Positions 1-5,095 of a stretch of 5,115 bases of DNA are shown piece after piece (position 1 is the stretch's first letter; every line of letters starts with the position of its first letter). Location of the stretch: assembly GCA_020629335.1 (NCBI GenBank), contig JAHDDN010000156.1:1-5115 (forward strand). The letters are read 5' to 3'. The notes below the pieces were generated by a model. It was not told where the DNA came from, did no database searches, and worked only from the letters and a program-made list of their open reading frames with translations. This DNA comes from Chitinophagales bacterium. Lineage in GTDB: Bacteria > Bacteroidota > Bacteroidia > Chitinophagales > UBA2359. Position numbers and translations under genes: made by a program.

Positions 1-943
1 CATCTGGACAACCTGTTAAGGCATAGCATACATCTATGATCACCTGCTCATCCGTTTGCATTAGATCATCCACTACCCCATTAGCAGGATTAAGAATGGC
101 ATTGCCTGGAAAGTAGGTATCTCCATCTAAGAATGCGACTGCTTGTGAGTTCGCTAAATCATAGGTATAGGGAAGCGCAATTCCATTGGCAAACATATTC
201 ACCACCGAAAAGTTAGCGGGATTCACATTATCTATTGTGAATGTGAAGTCCTGCAAATATGCTTGTAAACCATCTTGAGATATTTTTATTTGTTGACAAA
301 ACTCTGTCTCTGCTGCAGTAATATTTAACACTTCTGGCGTAACACTCAGTACGTTGAGTACTGGTACCTTAAAGGCCGAGTTAAACTCTGCAATTGGGCG
401 ATAAGTGTTTTGACATTTGTATCGTCCACCAGCTTCATCAGTATATAGATAGGTTGCAGTATAATCTACAAACATATCGAATACTTCAGGTGTTGCTTCA
501 CAAGTAGCTTGGACACCTATATAAACAACTGCTGTACTATCATTACCAACCCCTGAAACATTAAAAGAAGGGTTTAGTGGGTCGGCAGTACTAACTGGAG
601 TAATAGTAGCCCCAGCATAATGGGTATCTACAAATCCAGCATAAACCATCCCTGACATTAAGCTTACGTCTAATTGGATGTCACCAAACTCTCCTACATC
701 ATTAGAGTAAAGCAGTAATGCCAGCGTATCTGGCTCACTACAGATGACTAGTTCATCTGTCTGGGCGAAACCAGGGATGCCCCGAAGATCGAGCATTTCT
801 ATCTCGACACCATCAGGGCATTGGGCTTGTGTGGTATGGGTCACGCACACGCCCAGTAAAATAATTAGCATCACCATACAAGATGGTATGCTAATAGGAA
901 TCTTTTTTAGCAAAGACTCCCGCACACTGTTTGTCTTTATCAT
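1..943 (-). CDS. Secreted surface/adhesin-like protein, N-terminal part (runs off left edge)
   Basis: An open frame of 314 codons runs from ATG at 943 to the left edge with no stop, so only the N-terminus is present. Residues 1-40 look like a Sec signal peptide: a basic n-region (KTNSVRESLLKK), a hydrophobic core around residues 22-34 (CMVMLIILLGVCV) and a likely cleavage after TQA, before QCPDG. The mature part is acidic, beta-type sequence rich in Asp, Thr, Val and Asn, with scattered Cys (42, 68, 148, 177, 216, 306, 312). It has segments such as GMVYAGF and YIGVQATCEA that resemble the DUF11/Ig-like beta-sandwich units of large Bacteroidota surface proteins. Such proteins are often type IX secretion cargo with a C-terminal sorting domain, but that end lies outside the window, so the route is inference. 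The start is chosen because the signal peptide follows it directly. No clear ribosome site is visible, as is usual in this phylum. Confidence 0.8.
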   Translation of the reverse strand, partial: MIKTNSVRESLLKKIPISIPSCMVMLIILLGVCVTHTTQAQCPDGVEIEMLDLRGIPGFAQTDELVICSEPDTLALLLYSNDVGEFGDIQLDVSLMSGMVYAGFVDTHYAGATITPVSTADPLNPSFNVSGVGNDSTAVVYIGVQATCEATPEVFDMFVDYTATYLYTDEAGGRYKCQNTYRPIAEFNSAFKVPVLNVLSVTPEVLNITAAETEFCQQIKISQDGLQAYLQDFTFTIDNVNPANFSVVNMFANGIALPYTYDLANSQAVAFLDGDTYFPGNAILNPANGVVDDLMQTDEQVIIDVCYALTGCPD

Positions 944-1033
944 ATTTTGAAATATTTAGTTAATTAACAATTAACTGTTATATAAATTTAATTACAATTA
1001 ATATCCCGTGTATTAATGGGTTAAATATTGATA

Positions 1034-1128
1034 AGGTATAGGTATACCTCCTCCATTTACGTCTGGGATACATTTAAAAAATGTACTATTAAGGACATAG
1101 GAAGCGAAGGTATAGGTGCTTCTATACC
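1034..1128. other. Cluster of three short inverted repeats upstream of the secreted-protein gene
   Basis: Three perfect hairpins lie between the lipoprotein and the secreted-protein gene. AGGTATA/TATACCT (1034-1040 with 1043-1049) has a 2-nt centre. TACATTT/AAATGTA (1069-1075 with 1079-1085) has a 3-nt loop. GGTATAG/CTATACC (1109-1115 with 1122-1128) has a 6-nt loop. The first and third share the GGTATAG core. None is followed by a clear T-run on either strand, so they are not standard intrinsic terminators. Operator sites, 5' leader structure for the downstream minus-strand gene, or remnants of a repeat are all possible. Confidence 0.4.
1093..1117. repeat. Short form of an intergenic repeat shared with 5048-5095
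   Basis: The plus strand reads GG-ACATA-GGAAGCGA-AGGTATAGGT. The same blocks, in the same order, occur at 5048-5095 with 1, 15 and 6 extra bases between them. The AAGGTATAGGT core also occurs at 1033-1043. The match is by eye, and the family is not one I can name. Confidence 0.4.
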
Positions 1129-1154
1129 AATAGTATTATATATATGTGATTTTT

Positions 1155-1172
1155 CAGCCTGGTTATAGGCTG
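1155..1172 (-). terminator. Hairpin just downstream of the lipoprotein gene
   Basis: CAGCCT (1155-1160) and AGGCTG (1167-1172) form a perfect 6-bp stem with a 6-nt loop, 13 bases after the TAA of the lipoprotein gene. On the minus strand the stem is followed by AAAAATC rather than a U-run, so it is a 3'-end or stability hairpin candidate and not a textbook intrinsic terminator. Its position is the main support. Confidence 0.3.
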
Positions 1173-1185
1173 CTATGGAATGTTA

Positions 1186-1716
1186 TTATTGGACTGCGTT
1201 TTTGATGCAGGTCGACACCTCTTTTTGATGATTTTTTACTGCTTTGTTAATATCTTTAGGTTTATAACCTTGATTTTGCATGATTGCTTTTAGACAGCCG
1301 CAGTAATTTACTAAGCTTACTCTCTTAGATGCATCATTTTTATTTGTGGGATTGCACTTGGCATCAAAATCATTTATTTCGTTAGTAGACCAAGTGCGTC
1401 CATATCCCGAAGTTGGAATAAATCCTGCTTGTTGAGTTCCTCCTTTCGTTTCTTTTTTGGAGAACATTTTATCAATGGTGGCATTTGTGTTTCTGTCATT
1501 ATTCTGAGTAGCATTAACATTAGTACTCCTTTGGGCAGCATTGATATTATTGCTTGTTTTGGCAGCATTACTATTATTGCTTATAGCATTAGAATGCGAT
1601 AGTGATGTTTCTACTTGTACATTACTGTTACTAGTAGCTGTTTCACTTTTTTGTGCGCAACCAACTAACATTAATAATGTAGTGGTTACAAATAGGGTAA
1701 AGGTGGTAATTTTCAT
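1186..1716 (-). CDS. Asn-rich lipoprotein with 9-residue tandem repeats and a C-terminal YCxC domain
   Basis: The gene encodes 176 residues. The N-terminus MKITTFTLFVTTTLLMLVGC is a type II signal peptide with lipobox LVGC, so Cys20 should be lipidated and the protein anchored in the envelope. Residues 21-45 are a Ser/Asn/Thr-rich tether. Residues 46-81 are about four 9-residue repeats (SNNSNAAKT, SNNINAAQR, STNVNATQN, NDRNTNATI). A globular C-terminal part (about 100-176) carries GRTWSTNEINDF, Cys121, YCGC (Cys139, Cys141) and Cys170. This matches a pattern I know from many small exported Bacteroidota proteins: Trp-Ser...Phe...Cys...Tyr-Cys-x-Cys...Tyr. Their function is unknown to me, and the four cysteines could form two disulfides or bind metal. 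The ATG at 1716 fits the signal peptide and there is no Shine-Dalgarno site. The gene is isolated from its neighbours by 242 and 745 bp, so it is probably monocistronic. Confidence 0.88.
   Translation of the reverse strand: MKITTFTLFVTTTLLMLVGCAQKSETATSNSNVQVETSLSHSNAISNNSNAAKTSNNINAAQRSTNVNATQNNDRNTNATIDKMFSKKETKGGTQQAGFIPTSGYGRTWSTNEINDFDAKCNPTNKNDASKRVSLVNYCGCLKAIMQNQGYKPKDINKAVKNHQKEVSTCIKNAVQ
1474..1581 (-). repeat. 27-bp coding tandem repeats in the lipoprotein gene
   Basis: The unit is 27 bp, or 9 codons, repeated about four times with decay. The best-conserved pair on the plus strand is at 1534-1555 and 1561-1582, where 22-base blocks beginning GGCAGCATT and ending TATTATTGCTT differ at two positions. 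The repeats encode the Asn/Ala/Ser/Thr-rich linker between the lipid anchor and the C-terminal domain. They keep the reading frame, so copy-number change would only change linker length. Confidence 0.7.
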
Positions 1717-1803
1717 CTCGAAATACTATTTTTTATGTTTTATTGTATTGGACTCGTTTAAACCTTTCTCATTAAGGTGGCTTGTTGCATACAACTCCCC
1801 TTT

Positions 1804-1827
1804 AATGTATTTTAAGTTCAATACATT
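1804..1827. promoter_or_regulatory. 8-bp inverted repeat upstream of the lipoprotein gene
   Basis: AATGTATT (1804-1811) and AATACATT (1820-1827) are perfect reverse complements separated by 8 bases, about 88 bp upstream of the lipoprotein start. It could be an operator, or an AT-rich hairpin. On the plus strand it is followed by TTTTATTTT, which would suit a weak terminator, but no plus-strand gene precedes it. No convincing Bacteroidota promoter (TTG ... TAnnTTTG) could be placed nearby. Confidence 0.25.
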
Positions 1828-2070
1828 TTATTTTAAATAATTACCAATATGTAACTAAAAATGGAGTCTAAAAAATTCTATCAATACGATTATCAATCAT
1901 AAATTTAGGCTTAATGGTAAGAGTGTTTAAAAATAATTTCCATGAATGGTGGTTCAAAGTAATAATTGGAAATCATCTTGCCAAAATAAAGACAAATTCG
2001 ATGCCAAAGTGAGGAAATCAATGTGTTGGGAGTGCAAATATATTGGTTAGAATAAAGGCGTTTATTGGCT

Positions 2071-2213
2071 TAGGGATGGTAGCGGTATGGGGCGTATATG
2101 CCATGACTTACGGCGCTTAGGCAGACGCAGGCTGGCCACGAAGTGGCAGACAAGTATGCCTTAGCAGAGTAGGAATGGCATAGCCACATAAGAGCGGACA
2201 GCCCGCCCCATCC
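2071..2213 (+). ncRNA. Structured RNA-like hairpin element (GGGAT...AGCGG / AGCGGACAGCCC type)
   Basis: This GC-richer segment folds into one long arm. P1 is GGATGG (2074-2079) with CCATCC (2208-2213). An internal loop follows, with AGCGG (2081-2085) facing AGCGGACAGCCCG (2192-2204). P2 pairs 2086-2093 with 2183-2190 (one G-A mismatch) and TATGCCAT (2097-2104) with ATGGCATA (2175-2182), with a 3-base bulge between. P3 pairs 2115-2123 with 2157-2165 (one U-U mismatch). The apical hairpin is GCCAC-GAA-GTGGC (2135-2147). CCTTATTTTT follows P1 on the plus strand, as in an intrinsic terminator. From memory, the conserved loop sequences flanking a variable arm resemble a hairpin element repeated in many Bacteroidota genomes, possibly the Flavo-1 type. 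The family name is uncertain. It may be an RNA, a terminator-like element or a mobile non-coding repeat. There is no evidence that it is transcribed. Confidence 0.45.
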
Positions 2214-2280
2214 TTATTTTTCATTCGAGGGCGCACACATAGGTAGCACCCCTACAGATCGAATGAAAAATAAGGATGGG
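2207..2280. terminator. 22-bp perfect inverted repeat, possible bidirectional terminator
   Basis: The arms 2207-2228 and 2259-2280 are exact reverse complements over 22 bp and include CCTTATTTTTCATTCGA and its complement. The 30-base centre holds a copy of the palindromic GGGCGCAC repeat. The element lies about 180 bp after the stop of the ATP-grasp gene and is the strongest hairpin downstream of the three-gene cluster, so it may end that transcript. The symmetric T-rich tracts would allow action in both directions. The outer 7 bp of the left arm overlap the 3' end of the structured element at 2071-2213. Confidence 0.45.
2229..2255. repeat. Palindromic GGGCGCAC repeat, copy A (imperfect)
   Basis: It matches copies B and C (3529-3562 and 3578-3611) through GGGCGCACACATAGGT and then diverges slightly (AGCACCCCTAC instead of GCGCCCCTAC). 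This leaves one mismatch and one bulge in its stem. The 3' tail CGGGTTTTG found in the other copies is missing. It sits exactly in the loop of the 22-bp inverted repeat. Confidence 0.75.
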
Positions 2281-2461
2281 CAGCCCCTAATCAATTACTA
2301 ATGCATAGGATTTAATCTGAAATGATATATTTCGATTAGGTGATCTTTGATAAATTATAAGGAGGCAGATGGTAAAGAAAATATATAAATCGAAATAAGA
2401 GGAAGTTCATAATAAAGTATAAATTTGGCGGAAAGAATTAGAGATTAGTATAGTTATATTT

Positions 2462-3514
2462 TTAGTTGGTGTTAGCGAATTTTTTGTATTTGAAATAGTT
2501 AATTAATTTTTGTTTTCCTTCTTGAAAGCTCATGAATGGGACGCCATTTTTTTTATTGGCTTGACTTATTTTGTAGATGATGTTCCATTGGTGGTAAATA
2601 TCTTTCCAAGCTTGTAGTAATGAGTAAGAGGGGTCATAGATATGTGTTGGTTCTGCTTTTACTCCATTGATTTCCAATATTTTAAATGCCTTAGCTTTTT
2701 TTAGATCGGCTAAACTTTTGCATTTTATGTCGTATCTACCGAAGTATATACCGTTCATTTGGTGACTAATTTTGTCGAAAACATTTATCAGGTCTTGGTC
2801 TATTTGATTATTTCCGTTTATAAAAGTGGTACCTCTTGAGTGATTTCCAATAGCGACGAGTTGAAGTGGTTCATTATTAGGTAATATTTTATCCATTAGA
2901 TAGGCATGAGATTTTTTTAGCTTTTTTAATTGCAGTAGTGCTCTTGGATAGTTTTCGATAAGTTCTTTGATGGTAGATGTCCCATCGCCTGTGACGGTTA
3001 GAAATTCTTTGAATGTTAGTGAGCTTACATTGCCTTTTTTTTCTCCTGGAATACGATAGTGTAGGACACTTACTTCTTCTGTATAGTCAATAAATTCTTG
3101 TAGGATAGTGTCTATTTTTCCAGTACCTAAGAATTCTATTAATTGTTGTTCGTTTTCGGCTTTTTCTACAAGGAATCCTCTTTCACCTACATTGGGCTTG
3201 ATGATTATTGGATATTTTAGTCCGTTTTGTTCTAATTTTTTTCGAATTTTTTCTATTGGGGTATGGGCTGGTATTAATATGCTGACAGGGCGAAATTCGG
3301 CTGGTATTTCGTCCATAATATCCATTTTAGACTCTCCCATTAGGCCACCAGTATCTATTGCAGGGTTAGTGGCTGTGAAGAAAAACAGGGATTTTGATTT
3401 GAGGGATAGGTATAGGTATTGTACTATTGTTGGGGCATAGATGATTTGCATGGGCCAATATTCCCAATTGGATAATTTTATTAGAAATGGTATGGATTTG
3501 AATGGGTTTTTCAT
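2462..3514 (-). CDS. ATP-grasp family protein (D-Ala-D-Ala ligase/RimK-like fold)
   Basis: The protein has 350 residues from the ATG at 3514. N-terminal FFFTATNPAIDTGGLMGESK (44-63) is a signature I recall from an uncharacterised ATP-grasp family in Bacteroidota. The ATP-grasp core follows. YPIIIKPNVGERG (101-113) holds the ATP-binding Lys106 and the Gly-rich loop. LQEFID..EE (138-147) comes next. TGDGTST (175-181) and NHSRGTT (224-230) lie in the central domain. FGRYDIK (258-264) and KILEINGVKAEPTHIYDP (278-295) carry the Mg-binding Asp262, Glu281 and Asn283. Such enzymes join a carboxylate to an amine or similar group through an acyl phosphate. The substrate here is unknown. A longer frame starts at ATG 3538, but that codon lies inside a palindromic repeat, so MKNPFKSI is the better start. 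The start is 36 bp after the TANGO2-family stop, which suggests one operon. Confidence 0.85.
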   Translation of the reverse strand: MKNPFKSIPFLIKLSNWEYWPMQIIYAPTIVQYLYLSLKSKSLFFFTATNPAIDTGGLMGESKMDIMDEIPAEFRPVSILIPAHTPIEKIRKKLEQNGLKYPIIIKPNVGERGFLVEKAENEQQLIEFLGTGKIDTILQEFIDYTEEVSVLHYRIPGEKKGNVSSLTFKEFLTVTGDGTSTIKELIENYPRALLQLKKLKKSHAYLMDKILPNNEPLQLVAIGNHSRGTTFINGNNQIDQDLINVFDKISHQMNGIYFGRYDIKCKSLADLKKAKAFKILEINGVKAEPTHIYDPSYSLLQAWKDIYHQWNIIYKISQANKKNGVPFMSFQEGKQKLINYFKYKKFANTN

Positions 3515-3528
3515 TATAAAATATTGTT

Positions 3529-3562
3529 GGGCGCACACATAGGTGCGCCCCTACGGGTTTTG
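3529..3562. repeat. Palindromic GGGCGCAC repeat, copy B
   Basis: GGGCGCAC and GTGCGCCC form a perfect 8-bp stem around the loop ACATAG, followed by CCTACGGGTTTTG. It is identical over 34 bases to copy C. It lies between the ATP-grasp start and the TANGO2-family gene. On the minus strand its CTAC supplies the TAG stop of the TANGO2 gene, and its CAT supplies a false upstream ATG for the ATP-grasp gene. Small palindromes of this GTAGGGGCG...CGCCC type are widespread in several bacterial phyla and behave like REP elements. Confidence 0.85.
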
Positions 3563-4318
3563 TGTTCTCGATTGGAAGGGCGCACACATAGGTGCGCCCC
3601 TACGGGTTTTGATTTTTAATGTTGTTTGGGTGGTATTATTGGGATTTAGGAGGTCAATGTGTTTGAGTTCGGCTTTTTGTTTATTCATATTGATGGAGCT
3701 GATGCTAATGGTTTGTACGATATTGTTTCTATTCATTATAAAACCATTATGGGCATCGCTTTTTCCGCCATGTTTGTGAAACTCTATTATTTCATTTTGT
3801 TGGTACTCTTTTTTTTCTTTGAGCCATTCCTTGAACCAATTGGCTCTTTGTGTCCGCCATTCTTTGGTATAGAGTGTCGATGATGACCATATATAAGGTT
3901 GTTGCTTATCTAAGTAGCGCACAAATTTGACTGAGGCGTTCCATCTTAGTTCGAAAAGTTGGCCATTATCATAAATGACCATTGTAAAGGGTTCTATTCC
4001 TTTAAAATTATAGTCGTTAATGAAGTGTGAGAAGTTGCGGTATTCAAAATAATCTTTAACGACTAGACCTCTACTTCTTCTGTAGGGTGGTTTTCGGGAA
4101 TGATTTTCGAATGCACCGTTTAGTAGGCAAACTAATTTTCCATTGGAGGACACACAAATCCAAGTACCACCTGCTTTTGGATCTTGAGGATAAAGCAGTT
4201 GATAGTCCTTTTTTTCTTCTATTCTGGGTTGATAGGCTGATCTCAGTTTACTTTCATCTCTATTCGAGCTTAATAAGAAAGCGTCATCACTGATCGGTAA
4301 GTAAGTTACCGTGCACAT
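3551..4318 (-). CDS. TANGO2 (NRDE) family protein with repeat-derived C-terminus
   Basis: The protein has 255 residues from ATG 4318. It starts MCTVTYLPI and has the hallmark SSNRDE at 17-22, a GGTWI block at 50-54 followed by SSNGKLVCLLNG, and WSSSTLY at 144-150. These identify the TANGO2 family (Pfam PF05742), whose Cys2 resembles the N-terminal nucleophile of Ntn hydrolases. Eukaryotic and some bacterial members have been linked to haem handling. The role here is unknown and no signal peptide is seen, so it should be cytoplasmic. The frame is open upstream to 4453, but MCTV is the conserved start. That start overlaps the DinB-like gene by 13 bp, suggesting translational coupling. From Lys237 on, the C-terminus KTRRGAPMCAP is encoded by repeat copy C, FQSRT by the spacer, and QNP plus the TAG stop by copy B. 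The native C-terminus has therefore been replaced or extended. Confidence 0.9.
   Translation of the reverse strand: MCTVTYLPISDDAFLLSSNRDESKLRSAYQPRIEEKKDYQLLYPQDPKAGGTWICVSSNGKLVCLLNGAFENHSRKPPYRRSRGLVVKDYFEYRNFSHFINDYNFKGIEPFTMVIYDNGQLFELRWNASVKFVRYLDKQQPYIWSSSTLYTKEWRTQRANWFKEWLKEKKEYQQNEIIEFHKHGGKSDAHNGFIMNRNNIVQTISISSINMNKQKAELKHIDLLNPNNTTQTTLKIKTRRGAPMCAPFQSRTQNP
3578..3611. repeat. Palindromic GGGCGCAC repeat, copy C
   Basis: It is identical over 34 bases to copy B, in the same orientation and separated from it by 15 bases (period 49 bp). It lies inside the 3' end of the TANGO2-family reading frame, where the minus strand reads as KTRRGAPMCAP. It has the same perfect 8-bp stem and ACATAG loop. 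Confidence 0.85.
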
Positions 4319-4818
4319 AGTGTATTTTTGAATTTGATTGTTGAAGGAGCGACTCCGAAGTCTTCTGGAAGCTGGATATTCGGTTTGAGTACTTTCAAGC
4401 CTATTTTGATCAAAGCGAGATGATGAATTGCGTGTTCGATGGTGTAGACCCATTCTCTTTCAAAGGTAGATTCAATGAGATCGCAATTATCACTATAAGG
4501 ATCAAATCCAACTACGAGTTTGAGATGTTGTTTAGCATTTTTTTGATTGAATGCTTTTTTTATTTCTTCCATTATTAGAAGTGCGTAATTAAGATCTGTT
4601 TCAATCTTTTTATCTCGCTTACGGAGGTCGTAATTGATGGTTCCTTCTTTGCTTTGTTGTAATAAGCAGAGATAAAACTCAATTATATGGCGCGTATGTT
4701 GGCCTACTGATGAATTAGAGAACACTTCTAAAGGGCGTTGAAATTCTTCTATAGTCAGCTGGTTTAGATAGGATTGAATATTACCAAAAATGTGATTGGT
4801 CATAGTATGACACTGCAT
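4306..4818 (-). CDS. DinB-like four-helix-bundle protein
   Basis: The protein has up to 170 residues and is largely alpha-helical. SSVGQHTRHIIEF (36-48) and WVYTIEHAIHHLALIKIG (123-140) carry His41, His44, His129, His132 and His133. A histidine in helix 2 plus an HxxxH pair in helix 4 is the usual metal-binding arrangement of the DinB/YfiT superfamily. Members include thiol-dependent transferases and many proteins of unknown function. The C-terminal LPEDFGVAPSTIKF is a motif I recall from a Bacteroidota subgroup. The start is at ATG 4818, or at ATG 4803 (165 residues, MTNHIFGN). Neither has a visible ribosome site. It is the first gene of the cluster, and its stop lies 13 bp inside the TANGO2-family gene. 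The fold call is reasonably sure, the reaction is not. Confidence 0.8.
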   Translation of the reverse strand: MQCHTMTNHIFGNIQSYLNQLTIEEFQRPLEVFSNSSVGQHTRHIIEFYLCLLQQSKEGTINYDLRKRDKKIETDLNYALLIMEEIKKAFNQKNAKQHLKLVVGFDPYSDNCDLIESTFEREWVYTIEHAIHHLALIKIGLKVLKPNIQLPEDFGVAPSTIKFKNTLCAR

Positions 4819-4990
4819 ATATAGATTATTTAGGTTGCTAATGGTATGTATAAGTCAGTAAGTAATACTAAGATAGTTCAATTTATTAAAGTTAGAAACT
4901 TAAACATACACTTTTATTTATCATTTACTATGCAATTAGCTGCTTTTTGAGGAAAGTTTGTGTCTTTTGGATTACAAATGATGAAATACA

Positions 4991-5024
4991 AGCCCCCCTA
5001 GCCTCTCCTTTTTTAAGGGATGGG
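4991..5024. repeat. CCCCCCTAGCC...CCTTTTTTAAGG intergenic element
   Basis: The plus strand has CCCCCCTAGCC followed by CCTTTTTTAAGG (5007-5018, a self-complementary core) and GATGGG. C-rich CCCCTAgCC...CCTTTTTTAAGG...GGG segments recur between genes in many Bacteroidota genomes, in my experience. The stem is short (4 bp plus a wobble pair), so a terminator role is doubtful. Confidence 0.3.
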
Positions 5025-5047
5025 AAATAATTCTACCTAAAAGAAAT

Positions 5048-5095
5048 GGGTACATAGGAGAGATTATTTGCGGAAGCGATCTTTAAGGTATAGGT
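5048..5095. repeat. Long form of the intergenic repeat shared with 1093-1117
   Basis: The blocks GG, ACATA, GGAAGCGA (5072-5079) and AGGTATAGGT (5086-5095) match 1093-1117 in order. This copy has one extra base (T5051), 15 extra bases (5057-5071) and 6 extra bases (5080-5085). The two longer differences are multiples of three. Confidence 0.4.

Larger units (their letters stand above)
1717..2461. other. 745-bp gene-free interval between the lipoprotein and ATP-grasp genes
   Basis: No supported gene lies here. It contains an inverted repeat near the lipoprotein gene (1804-1827), an AT-rich stretch with no clear signal (about 1841-2070), a GC-richer structured element (2071-2213), and a long inverted repeat with a palindromic insert (2207-2280). 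A further AT-rich stretch (2281-2461) has nothing recognisable except an AAGGAGG (2359-2365) in front of a 9-codon open frame, which I do not call a gene. Confidence 0.6.

Noticed and set aside
744..950. A 68-codon plus-strand frame
   Set aside because: It is antisense to the signal peptide and N-terminal part of the secreted-protein gene, which has far better protein features.
1541..1840. A 99-codon plus-strand hydrophobic frame (Leu-rich)
   Set aside because: It is antisense to the Asn-rich repeats of the lipoprotein gene. The Leu runs are the complement of Asn, Ala and Ser codons.
1914..2012. A 32-codon plus-strand frame (MVRVFKNNFHEWW...) that continues after one TGA to 2120
   Set aside because: It is short, has no ribosome site or recognisable family, and its continuation runs into the structured element. 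A decayed gene is possible but unsupported.
2359..2398. AAGGAGG followed by ATG and a 9-codon frame
   Set aside because: The product would be only 9 residues. Strong Shine-Dalgarno sites are not typical of the real genes here, so this is probably chance.
3529..3611. A two-unit CRISPR array
   Set aside because: There are only two repeats with a 15-base spacer, the repeats are REP-like palindromes overlapping coding sequence, and no cas gene is present.
3647..3779. A plus-strand frame with TTAGGAGG in front of ATG 3657, encoding a hydrophobic 40-residue peptide
   Set aside because: It lies antisense to the conserved TANGO2-family gene, and its hydrophobic composition follows from the complement of that coding sequence.
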